Below, piece after piece: positions 39,429-47,900 of a DNA stretch of 64,000 bases. Within the stretch, counting starts at the first letter, position 1, and the number at the start of each line of letters is the position of its first letter. A program made the translations under genes and the position numbers. Origin of the DNA: Nitrospirota bacterium (lineage in GTDB: Bacteria; JACPQY01); NCBI GenBank assembly GCA_016190245.1, contig JACPQY010000011.1, positions 62,001-126,000 of the forward strand, read 5' to 3'. The notes under the pieces are model-generated. The model was not told the DNA's origin. It searched no databases and was given only the letters and a program-made list of their open reading frames with translations.

Positions 39429-39698
39429 ATGAGCGCGTTGCGGGGCAACACGGTCCGGATTGCGGAGCTCAAGGCGAAACTGAGTGCTTACCTCAGAAAC
39501 GTCCGTGGCGGGCACTCGCTCACCGTCCTGGATCGCGAGACCCCCATCGCCCGAGTGGTCCCCTATGCCGAGGATCGTAGCCGGCTTGTCGTCCGAAAGT
39601 CCACGCTGAGCGCGAAAGAGATTCGTCTTCCCAGAGCTCCCACCCGCCGAACCAACAGCCTGAAGGTTCTCCTGGCCGACCGCGAGAACGGGAGGTGA
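39429..39698 (+). CDS. Phd/YefM-type antitoxin
   Basis: VRIAELKAKLSAYLRNVRGGHSLTVLDRETPIARVVPY. Confidence 0.85.
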   Translation: MSALRGNTVRIAELKAKLSAYLRNVRGGHSLTVLDRETPIARVVPYAEDRSRLVVRKSTLSAKEIRLPRAPTRRTNSLKVLLADRENGR

Positions 39699-40111
39699 AT
39701 GCCTATCTGGACTCCTCAGCCATTCTGAGGATCATTTTGCGGGAGCGGGGGCCGGTTTCCGATTGGGCGCGATTCGATGTGCGGGTGTGCAGCGACTTGG
39801 TCGAGGTCGAGTGCATGCGCGCGCTCGATCGGCTGCGGTTGCTGAGGGAACTGACTGAACCTGAATTGGTCGCAGCTAGAAGTGGGCTGTTGGCCTTCCT
39901 GTCTGGAACGGAAAGGGTAGGCATGACTCCTGCGGTTCTTCGGCGCGCGTCCGAGTCCTTTCCCGTCGTGATCGGGACATTGGACGCGATCCACCTCTCC
40001 ACTGCGCTGGCTTGGCAGGACGCCGGCTCCGAGGAGTTGGTGATGGTGACGCACGACAAGGCACTCGCGCAGGCTGCACGCGCCCAGGGGCTTCCAGTCG
40101 CAGGCGCCTGA
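39695..40111 (+). CDS. VapC-type PIN-domain toxin (GTG start)
   Basis: NAYLDSSAILRIILRERG...DLVEVECMRALDRL...IGTLDAIHLSTALAW...MVTHDKALAQAARAQGL. Confidence 0.88.
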   Translation: MNAYLDSSAILRIILRERGPVSDWARFDVRVCSDLVEVECMRALDRLRLLRELTEPELVAARSGLLAFLSGTERVGMTPAVLRRASESFPVVIGTLDAIHLSTALAWQDAGSEELVMVTHDKALAQAARAQGLPVAGA

Positions 40112-40346
40112 GCCCCAACCCCCAGAGTCAGCACCTTGCTCCAGAGGCGCTGCGCTGCCGCGCCATCGGAGCTCCATCCGGCTCCGCCCCGCCGTGCAAC
40201 GTACTACGTGGCGCCACACCGGCCCATGGATTGGCTGAAAGTCTCAAGTCCCAAGCCTGACCCCTATGACCCTACCTATGACCCTATGACCCCTGTCCTT
40301 CTCGTGCTCCGCGAGCTTGCCGAGAACTCGCCGTGAAATCCGCCGC

Positions 40347-42224
40347 CTACACGTACACCGAGGTCAATGACTGAAGGAACGGGATCCACCGGGTGGGCGT
40401 GCCGGAGGGGAGGATTTCGATCCGGCCCTGCGACTGCCCGATCTTCTCCAACAGCAGGTTCACAGCCCACTTGGCCGTGACGTTGGTCTTCTCCATGAAC
40501 ACGGCCGGATGGGGCACGAAGACCATGTCGCCGATGAAGAGCAGGTTTTCGATGGGCGACTGAATGGGCGGGCGTTTCCTCTCGTCCCCCACGTGATAGG
40601 CCGTGTAGTGTCCCCACCGATTCACGTAGTACGAACGGTAGGGCGGGATGCCGGGCATCACACCCTTCAGCTCCTCGTAGCACTGCCGCGCGATTTCTTC
40701 GTTCGTGAGATGCGAGACCGACTCGGCGTTGGCGATCTGGGTCTCGATGACCGATACGTCGCGGCCCTCGAATTCCTTCATCAGCCAACGGTGAGTCCCA
40801 TCCGCCATCTTCAGGGGAAAAGTCCAGTTGAGGGTGATCCCGAGGCGGTCGAAACCCGTGGCGAAGAAGTCCGGGACCGGCTCACCCTCTCCGTTCACGA
40901 TCTTGTCCATCCAGAACTTCGTGCCCTCGAACCACATGTTCACAACGTACACGTGCGTGGCGTGCAGGCCCAGGATATTCTGGAAATAGGGCTGATCGCC
41001 CAGCTTCGCCAGGTTGGACCTCACCCACGATTGGGCTGCGGGCACGTCCAGCGCAACCACGACATAGTCGCCCTCGAAGCTCCGCTCCGACTTCTCCTCC
41101 GCGCTCAGTTCCTGGAGCCGGTCCGCGCGGGCGCCACAGAAGGGGCACTCGCCGTATTCGTAGTCGCCGAAGATCAACTCGCCGCAGATCGCGCAGCGCC
41201 GCACGCGCCCACCGGGGAGCGCGCCCGCCGTCACGCGCCGCACCCTTCCGCCTTCGATCTCGATGTCCGTCACCTGCGTGTTGAAATGGACCTGTCCGCC
41301 CTTGCTGCGAATCAGATCCACCATGGGTTGCAGAAACGTCTCGCCAGGCGGATTCAGGAAAAGGTTGATCTTGAGATCCTCGCTCGAGCCGCGGACGAGC
41401 TGGATCAGGTTGGCCACCGTCAGGGCCGACGTCCGATCCACGTTGTCGAAGTACGCCATCTCCACCATGCTGTCGAAGAGCTTCCAGACGATCTCCCTGG
41501 ACAGGCCCAGCTTCTGTCCGTATTCCTCAAGCGTCATCCCATCGAGGTACTCGCGCTGCTTGGGATCGGCGTACTCGAAGCTCGCCATTTTCAGGAACGC
41601 CTTGGGCAGGCGGCGCCGATCTTCCCGCCCCCCGTAGTTGATTCGCGAGGCGTAGATCCCCTGTTCCAGCCAATCGTAGGGCGCGGGCCACTTCGAGTTG
41701 GGGATGGACGAGCGGCGGCCGTCTTTGTCTAGAAACGTGTAGATGGAGAGGCTGTCCGGTAGTTCCTGGAGCTTCCAACCGTACCTCCCCATGAACTCGC
41801 GCAGGTTGTTGTAGAACCCCCAGACGGCGTGGACCCCGTGCTCGCGCACGTAGCCCTTGAAACCCGGCTCGCGTTTGTAGGGATCATCCGGAGGACCGAA
41901 CTGCTTGTCGCGCCAGCTCTTCAGCTTCCCCCCGGGCGTTCCCGATTTCTCCAGGACGACGACTTTGAATCCCCTCATGGAGAGCTCGACCCCCGCCTGC
42001 AGGCCCGAGAGTCCGCCGCCGACGATCAGCACCGTTTTGCCGTTCGGCTTGAGATCGACGCGGTTGGCCGGGGCGGACGGATACATCGCATCGAGGCGCC
42101 GGTTGCGCGAGAGCGGGACCGCCGCGATGCCGCCTGCCGCCACGACTCCGGCCGCCACTCCCGCGCGCTTCAGGAAGCGCCGGCGGGTGACCGGTTTGTC
42201 CTTGGGTTCCGGTTCGTCAGGCAT
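40347..42224 (-). CDS. Tat-type FAD-dependent amine oxidase/phytoene desaturase-like oxidoreductase with inserted rubredoxin-like zinc knuckle
   Basis: TRRRFLKRAGVAAGVVAAGG Tat motif; VLIVGGGLSGLQAGVELSMRGFKVVVLEKSGTPGGKL; RRCAICGELIFGDYEYGECPFCGA. Confidence 0.85.
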   Translation of the reverse strand: MPDEPEPKDKPVTRRRFLKRAGVAAGVVAAGGIAAVPLSRNRRLDAMYPSAPANRVDLKPNGKTVLIVGGGLSGLQAGVELSMRGFKVVVLEKSGTPGGKLKSWRDKQFGPPDDPYKREPGFKGYVREHGVHAVWGFYNNLREFMGRYGWKLQELPDSLSIYTFLDKDGRRSSIPNSKWPAPYDWLEQGIYASRINYGGREDRRRLPKAFLKMASFEYADPKQREYLDGMTLEEYGQKLGLSREIVWKLFDSMVEMAYFDNVDRTSALTVANLIQLVRGSSEDLKINLFLNPPGETFLQPMVDLIRSKGGQVHFNTQVTDIEIEGGRVRRVTAGALPGGRVRRCAICGELIFGDYEYGECPFCGARADRLQELSAEEKSERSFEGDYVVVALDVPAAQSWVRSNLAKLGDQPYFQNILGLHATHVYVVNMWFEGTKFWMDKIVNGEGEPVPDFFATGFDRLGITLNWTFPLKMADGTHRWLMKEFEGRDVSVIETQIANAESVSHLTNEEIARQCYEELKGVMPGIPPYRSYYVNRWGHYTAYHVGDERKRPPIQSPIENLLFIGDMVFVPHPAVFMEKTNVTAKWAVNLLLEKIGQSQGRIEILPSGTPTRWIPFLQSLTSVYV

Positions 42225-42293
42225 GGCAGTAGGAATCGATTCCCATCGATCCGGGATCGGACGCATGAGAATGCCACGTGACATGCCCCGCAT

Positions 42294-42370
42294 CCCCTTG
42301 CCGAGGAGGGCATGGGGCCATGCAGTGTCGCCGCGCCCAGGATGGCGCGGCATGGACCATGGCCTGCGGG
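42294..42370 (+). repeat. Dispersed hairpin repeat family B, copy 2
   Basis: ccccttgccgaggagggcatggggccatg...CCGCGCC-CAGGAT-GGCGCGG...catggcct. Confidence 0.75.
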
Positions 42371-42511
42371 GCTTCATCTCGTGGCACCAGGCCCTGCGTG
42401 GCAAGGTGCCATGCGGATCGCAGCCCTTCTCCGCCGCGGCGGACTGCTTTCCACTCATGGCACCAGGGCTTCCTGCCCAGGTGCGTCCCTACACAGGTTT
42501 CCCAATGCACA

Positions 42512-43303
42512 CTAATACAACGGCTTCCGATCCGAGACCGTCCCCTCGGTCGAAAGCACCTCGCGTATCCGTTCGATCTCATCCGGACCGAAAAACTTCT
42601 TGTGATGTTCCGGGTAGACGATGCCTTCGCGCGTCTCGTAGTGCTTGAGCGGGCACCACGAGGACTCGATCTGTTCGAGGGCGAGTGAGAACCGGAGCAT
42701 CGTGTTTTTTCCGAGCCGAAGGAGGGCGCCCTGGACGGTCCCGAGGCCGGCCCCGTAGCCGTGACCGGCCAGCATCCGCCGGGCTTCACCGAATCCGACG
42801 CGGTGCATCCCGAGGGGCAGCGAGACCATGAGGTCATAGATGATTCGCTGGGAGAACTCCGCCACGACCCACAAGGCGAGCATGATCACGCCCGTGGGGG
42901 CCAGGAGCAGTTTTTTCCAGAGCGGGAGGCAACCGGAAAAGCCGGCCAGCGTATCGAGTTCCTTGTTCATCATCACGCACAGGCCGTTCGCATACCCACA
43001 GAACTGGCAATTGAAGCGATCCAGCAACGGGAGCATGTCGTACCGGAACCGGTCCAGGACTACGTAGTCCGCCCAGCGCAGCCGCTGAATCCCGAGCAGG
43101 GGCCGAAACAGCCACTGGTACAGGGCCACGGTGAAGGTGGAGTGGAAAAGGATAAGGGCGGGGATGCAGGTGTACATCGGGAGGCCGCCCAAGGCTGTCC
43201 GGATGAATCCGATGCGCTTGATGTGGCTGCCCGCGATGGGCCAGATCAGGCTGGCATCGAGCCTTGGCCGGGCCACGGATTGGGTCTTGGCCTGGGACGT
43301 CAT
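42512..43303 (-). CDS. Uncharacterised membrane-associated protein
   Basis: 263 aa; hydrophobic LLLAPTGVIMLALWVVAEF; CQFCGYANGLC cysteine motif; in line with redox genes. Confidence 0.65.
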   Translation of the reverse strand: MTSQAKTQSVARPRLDASLIWPIAGSHIKRIGFIRTALGGLPMYTCIPALILFHSTFTVALYQWLFRPLLGIQRLRWADYVVLDRFRYDMLPLLDRFNCQFCGYANGLCVMMNKELDTLAGFSGCLPLWKKLLLAPTGVIMLALWVVAEFSQRIIYDLMVSLPLGMHRVGFGEARRMLAGHGYGAGLGTVQGALLRLGKNTMLRFSLALEQIESSWCPLKHYETREGIVYPEHHKKFFGPDEIERIREVLSTEGTVSDRKPLY

Positions 43304-43420
43304 GGTTCAGGCCGGGGGCGCAGATCGTTTTGTGGAACGAGCATCCTGCGCGAGAGTCCCGCAGGCTCAAAGCCTGCTGTGCCCCGTTCCACGGGTGCCC
43401 CTACCTCGGACTCACGTTCC

Positions 43421-43490
43421 TGGTAGCCGCGGGTTTCCCGCCTGTCCAGTCCGCCACGGCGGACGGATTTCGGCGGGCAGGCAGCCCGCG
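43421..43490 (-). repeat. Dispersed hairpin repeat family A, copy 3 (inverted)
   Basis: tggtagccgcgggtttcccgcctgtccagtccgccacggcggacggatttcggcgggcaggcagcccgcg; near-identical to the reverse complement of copy 2. Confidence 0.85.
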
Positions 43491-43508
43491 CCCTCACACC
43501 AGACCCTC

Positions 43509-43832
43509 TCAGAACCGGCGCGGCCATTGAGGCTCCCCCCGATCGAGATATCGGAAAAAACGCTTGAACTGGATGAACCGGGTCACCTTGATTGAGCCGT
43601 CCAGACAGACCGCGACGCAATCACCGCAGGACATGCAGAACGGCCAATCCTTCACCACCTCGGCCTTCTTCCCCACCATCTCGATGGCCTTGGCGGCGCA
43701 GGCCGCCACGCAGAGCTTGCACCCCGAGCATGTCTCCGGATCGATCGTGATCGCCCCGAGCGTCAGATCCTCCCCGAGCTTGCGGAAGCTTTCCACTCGC
43801 CGCCTGTCTTTTCGCGTCAGATGTTCAGGCAT
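43509..43832 (-). CDS. 4Fe-4S dicluster ferredoxin-like protein
   Basis: CSGCKLCVAACAAKAIE and CMSCGDCVAVCLDGSI. Confidence 0.88.
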   Translation of the reverse strand: MPEHLTRKDRRRVESFRKLGEDLTLGAITIDPETCSGCKLCVAACAAKAIEMVGKKAEVVKDWPFCMSCGDCVAVCLDGSIKVTRFIQFKRFFRYLDRGEPQWPRRF

Positions 43833-43843
43833 GAAGCGTGACC

Positions 43844-44602
43844 TCAAAAGACCGTCCTGAACGAACCGTCCTCGCCGTACCAATCAATGGCACGGGTCTC
43901 CCGGTCCACCTCGCCGTCAGGGATGCCGCGCGGGTACCCGACGGCGATCGAGGTGACCAGCTTGTAGGGGTACCGGATCCCGAGGCGCTTCCTCCATTTG
44001 CGGTAGTATGCGAGCGGCTTGACGAAGCTGACCCAGCAGGTCCCGAGCCCGTAGCTGTGCGCCGCCAGCACCATGTTCTGGCCGGTGATGCCGATATCGA
44101 GAACCGGGAAGCCCGGCGACCTCATGTCCGCCAGCAGCACTATCACGGTGGGCGCCTTGTGCCAGACCCCCAGCTTCCCCTCGGCGATGAGTTTCATCGC
44201 GGTAAACGGGATCGGGTGGAAATTGTTCGGCGAGAGCCTCATGAGGAGCTTGGCCCTCCACTCCTTGTGTTCCGAGCCAGGCACCATGTAGTACGCGAAG
44301 CGGGTAAGCAACCGGCAGACCCTCACAACGTCCGCCTCCATCTCCGCCATCATCGCCCGGTCCTGGAGAACGATGTATTTCCACGGCTGGGCGTTGCCCG
44401 CGGAGGGCGCGAACCGCCCCGCTTCCAGGACCCTCCTCACCAGATATTCCGGGACCTGTTTCTGGAGATAGAAACGGACGCTGCGTCGGCGGCAGATGAC
44501 GCTCTCGACGAGGTTGAATTCCGCGCCCGGCTCCGGGGGATGCAGGCGGGGCTTGCCGGTCTCTTCGGCCTCTTCCGTCTCGATCGCCTCAGCCGTATCC
44601 AC
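43844..44602 (-). CDS. Nitroreductase family protein
   Basis: SVICRRRSVRFYLQKQVPEYLVRRVLEAGRFAPSAGNAQPWKYIVLQD...LGTCWVSFVKP. Confidence 0.88.
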   Translation of the reverse strand: MDTAEAIETEEAEETGKPRLHPPEPGAEFNLVESVICRRRSVRFYLQKQVPEYLVRRVLEAGRFAPSAGNAQPWKYIVLQDRAMMAEMEADVVRVCRLLTRFAYYMVPGSEHKEWRAKLLMRLSPNNFHPIPFTAMKLIAEGKLGVWHKAPTVIVLLADMRSPGFPVLDIGITGQNMVLAAHSYGLGTCWVSFVKPLAYYRKWRKRLGIRYPYKLVTSIAVGYPRGIPDGEVDRETRAIDWYGEDGSFRTVF

Positions 44603-44695
44603 GCTCTACTCTTCTTCTACTCCCCCGATCGCCCGCGGGCAACAGAAAGGGGGTCCGCTCCGCCTGAGCGCGACCCCCTTTTGCGTGAGGACACC

Positions 44696-45019
44696 TTATT
44701 TCAGGAAATCGTTCGCGATTCCGCTCACCGTCTCCACCCACTTCTGGGTCTGTTCCTTGGCGGTAGCCAGGCTGCGGTTACGCACCTTCGAGATGGATTC
44801 GTAGATGCGCCGCGCGGGGTCCACCTTCGCGCCGGTCACCTCTTCCACGCGGCAGAGGATCTTGTCCGCCGCCTCATCCACCTTCTTGCTGACGGTCTCG
44901 GCCACGTCAAACGCGCCGTCCGCCAGACTCCGCACCAATCCCCCCTTGGACTCCTCGGCCTCGGGGGACGCCGCCGACTTCGGCGCGTGCACCGTTCTCG
45001 GTCTCTTTCTCGTTGCCAT
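44696..45019 (-). CDS. Phasin-like protein, divergent from phaR-like gene
   Basis: Lys/Ala/Glu-rich predicted helix SLADGAFDVAETVSKKVDEAADKILCRVEEVTG...SLATAKEQTQKWVETVSGIANDFLK; context. Confidence 0.55.
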   Translation of the reverse strand: MATRKRPRTVHAPKSAASPEAEESKGGLVRSLADGAFDVAETVSKKVDEAADKILCRVEEVTGAKVDPARRIYESISKVRNRSLATAKEQTQKWVETVSGIANDFLK

Positions 45020-45100
45020 GTTTCTTTTTCCTTTCTTGTTCGTTTTTCACCGCCCCTCTTTCGCCTCCCCCGGCCCGGGCGGCCTCCCGTTCATCCGTGA

Positions 45101-45167
45101 TGTTGCATTGCGACAAATCTAGCATACCCCCGAAATCCTGTCAAGGGGTTCGTGTTGCGGTGCGACA
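45101..45167. promoter_or_regulatory. Two candidate PhaR operators TGTTGCATTGCGACA (45101-45115) and TGTTGCGGTGCGACA (45153-45167)
   Basis: 15-bp imperfect palindromes TGTYGC-N3-GCRACA, 52 bp apart, in the divergent promoter region. Confidence 0.6.
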
Positions 45168-45230
45168 TGGACGGCGGGACCCCTCGGCGGGCGCTTGAAA
45201 GACGCGCCGGATTGCGGTAGTGCAACCCTC

Positions 45231-45722
45231 ATGGACCCCGTCGTCTTCAAGAAGTACAAGAACAACCGGCGGTTGTACGACACGGCCCGCCGCCGCTACG
45301 TCAACCTGGACCAGATCGAGACCCTCGTCCGCCACCGGAAGAACGTGCACGTGGTGGACGCCAAGACCGGTCGCGACCTCACGAACTCGGTCCTGTTGCA
45401 GATCATTCTCAATCGGGCCCGCGCGGGTCCGGCGGCCTTCCTTCCCACGGATTTTCTCGTCCATCTCATCCAGCACCCGGGCAAGAACGTGCTGGACTTC
45501 TACCGGCAGTTCGTGAAGGTGGGAAGCGAGTACCTCACGCGCTTTCAGAAGGGGATGGGAGGGACGGCGCGTCTGATCGAGACGGCCTTCGGGGGGGGGG
45601 CGCCCCACCGGGGTCGGAAGGGCGGGGCCGGCCTCGAGGGCCTGGCCCTGCGCGAACTCCACGCCCTGAGAGAGCGCCTGACGGGGCTGGAGACGAAACT
45701 CAGGAAGCGTCGGAAAGGCTGA
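45231..45722 (+). CDS. phaR: PhaR-type polyhydroxyalkanoate synthesis regulator
   Basis: VVFKKYKNNRRLYDTARRRYVNLDQIETLVRHRKNVHVVDAKTGRDLTNSVLLQIIL (PHB/PHA accumulation regulator N-domain). Confidence 0.88.
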   Translation: MDPVVFKKYKNNRRLYDTARRRYVNLDQIETLVRHRKNVHVVDAKTGRDLTNSVLLQIILNRARAGPAAFLPTDFLVHLIQHPGKNVLDFYRQFVKVGSEYLTRFQKGMGGTARLIETAFGGGAPHRGRKGGAGLEGLALRELHALRERLTGLETKLRKRRKG

Positions 45723-47640
45723 CCCGCGGATCCGGAGACCGAGGGGCGCCTCCGACGCGGGGGACTGCGGGGCGTCCGACACCCGAGGCGGGACGCTCCT
45801 CCAGATCGAGAATCCTGAAGAGTTCGCCCCTGTCCGCCAGCGCCCGCGCCTCCAGAAACGTCTCGAGCGACATGGCGCTGAAATTGAGCGGCCTCCCCTC
45901 GCGGCTGTGGAGCACTTTCGTCGCGTCGTCGAGCTCGAGCACGTAGTGGTGCAGCGCCTCGTCGGCGACCGGCTCGCCCGAGACCGGGTCGAACCGCAAG
46001 CCGAACTCCCTCGCCAACACCTCCTGAACGTAGGGGTCGCGGAACATATCCGTGCCGGGGTAGGCCGTGGCGGTGAACATGGACCGGTTGACGCCCCCCT
46101 GCGCGCCCTCGAGCTCCGGGCTCCCCGGTGGGAGGCCGGAGGTGTGCAGTTCGAGCTGCCACCGGATGAACGCGACGGAGGTCTTGAGGTCCTCGAGAGT
46201 TTCGCCGGGGTACCCCATGATCCAGGTGCAGTTCCCGTGGATGCCGGCATCCCGGGTGCGGCGCACGCCCTCCACCATCGCTGTGGGGAAATCATGGCCG
46301 TGGATCCGCACCGCGCCGTTGGACAGGATGAAACCGCCCTTCCCCATCGCCTCGAGGACGCGCGGACTGGCGCTCTCGGCCCCGAAGCCGATGTAGACGC
46401 AGCCGGCGCGGGACATGTTTTCGACGCGGGAGGCGGGAGTCCGCCCCAAGGCGGAGAGGCGGGAGGCGTGGGGGCGGAGGTCGGCGGCCTCGTCGAGTCG
46501 GCCGTGCGTGCCCCAGTGCACGCCGAGATCGCGCACGATCGGTTCCATGACGGGCACCAGATCCCGGATGCGCCGGGGATCCACCATGAAGTTGTCGTCC
46601 GTGATCCCGACGAAATCGATCCCGTACTTTCGGGCCAAGGTCTCGATTTCGCCGGCGAGGTTTCGGGCCGAGCGCACGCCGTAGCGGCGTTCGCCCTGCG
46701 CGCCGCGGAAGCAGAACTTGCACGCGAACGGGCAGCCTCGGCTGCTCACCGTGTTCAGGCTCCGGCGTGCCGAGAACGGCGTCGCCGAACTGTTCCTCGC
46801 TCCCGCTCCCCATACGGGGTTGCTGATGTAAGTCTCCAGCACGCGCACGCCGTCCACGTCCTCTCCCAGGAGGTCCCATGCCGGGAGCGGCAACGCGTCG
46901 AGGTCTTCGGGGCGGCCCCCGTCGTAGACAAAACGCGGCCGGCCGTTCGGCGACGTGCCCACGAGATACGGACGCAGCTTGCCCGAGGCCTCCGCCGATC
47001 GGAATCCTTCCCGCCGGATCAATTTCGCGTCATAGGCCATCTTCAGGATCGCGTCGTCTCCCTCGGAGTGGCACACCGCGTCCAGCTCCGGGATCCATTC
47101 GAAGAGGGCTTCGCGGAACTCCGTGGCAAGACCGTTGCCCGTGGCGAGGATCGTGTCGGGCAGGATGCGCCGGATCACGCGCGCGATGTTCTCTTGCCAT
47201 CGAAGCGTCGTGATGAGCCCCGAGAATCCGACCAGGTCGGGCTCGCCATGCCGGCGAATGGTTCGTTGGATCAGTTGCTCGGCCTCGGCGAGGGTGAGAT
47301 AGCGCCAGCGCCTTGTGTCGGTGCGGTATGCGAGCGGCAGGCCGAGGGAATCAAGCTCCTCGTGAGTCGTGAATTGTGAATCGCGAATCGAAGGATCTCC
47401 GTGCACCACGGGGAGGCGGTAGGCGTTGAGATCAACGATGACGGGGTCGGCGCCGTACTGGCGAAGACGTGCAGCCAGCAGGGTGGGTCCCAACGGCGCA
47501 ACATTCGGGGGCGCGGCCTCCCGAAGAGGCATGTTGATCAGCATCACGCGACTACCTTCAAGGGCACCGGGCGGTAGGTCGCGCACGACATTCGCCGGGT
47601 GCACGTAGGGGCGCAGGACCGAGGGCGTGCCGGCCATCAC
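45700..47640 (-). CDS. Cobalamin-binding-type radical SAM protein
   Basis: SRGCPFACKFCFRGAQGERRYG (CxxxCxxC); N-terminal PPNVAPLGPTLLAARLRQYGADPVIVDLNAY. Confidence 0.9.
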   Translation of the reverse strand: MMAGTPSVLRPYVHPANVVRDLPPGALEGSRVMLINMPLREAAPPNVAPLGPTLLAARLRQYGADPVIVDLNAYRLPVVHGDPSIRDSQFTTHEELDSLGLPLAYRTDTRRWRYLTLAEAEQLIQRTIRRHGEPDLVGFSGLITTLRWQENIARVIRRILPDTILATGNGLATEFREALFEWIPELDAVCHSEGDDAILKMAYDAKLIRREGFRSAEASGKLRPYLVGTSPNGRPRFVYDGGRPEDLDALPLPAWDLLGEDVDGVRVLETYISNPVWGAGARNSSATPFSARRSLNTVSSRGCPFACKFCFRGAQGERRYGVRSARNLAGEIETLARKYGIDFVGITDDNFMVDPRRIRDLVPVMEPIVRDLGVHWGTHGRLDEAADLRPHASRLSALGRTPASRVENMSRAGCVYIGFGAESASPRVLEAMGKGGFILSNGAVRIHGHDFPTAMVEGVRRTRDAGIHGNCTWIMGYPGETLEDLKTSVAFIRWQLELHTSGLPPGSPELEGAQGGVNRSMFTATAYPGTDMFRDPYVQEVLAREFGLRFDPVSGEPVADEALHHYVLELDDATKVLHSREGRPLNFSAMSLETFLEARALADRGELFRILDLEERPASGVGRPAVPRVGGAPRSPDPRVSLSDAS

Positions 47641-47682
47641 CCTTTCCAGAAAGTTTCGGCGGGGGGGGGGGCTATCAGCAAG

Positions 47683-47761
47683 AGGATGGTCTCATCGGCG
47701 CAGGTGGGAACGGCATCCTTGCGTTCCCACCTGCCGTTGTCTTTACCGACAAGACCATCCT
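47683..47761. repeat. Nested inverted repeat
   Basis: Outer AGGATGGTCT/AGACCATCCT, inner perfect 13-bp GCAGGTGGGAACG/CGTTCCCACCTGC. Confidence 0.85.
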
Positions 47762-47900
47762 TTGTCCGAGGGCGATAATTACAACAGGTTGTATGGGCTG
47801 TCAAGGCCCCCCCAACATATGGTGTGGATATCTCACGTGAGCTTTTCATTTCCTCGGGGTATCTCCGCGTAGGTGCGGAACATGGTCAACTCCATACCTC

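Noticed and set aside
45907-47379. 490-aa plus-strand ORF
   Set aside because: Antisense to the radical SAM gene with CPFACKFC motif.
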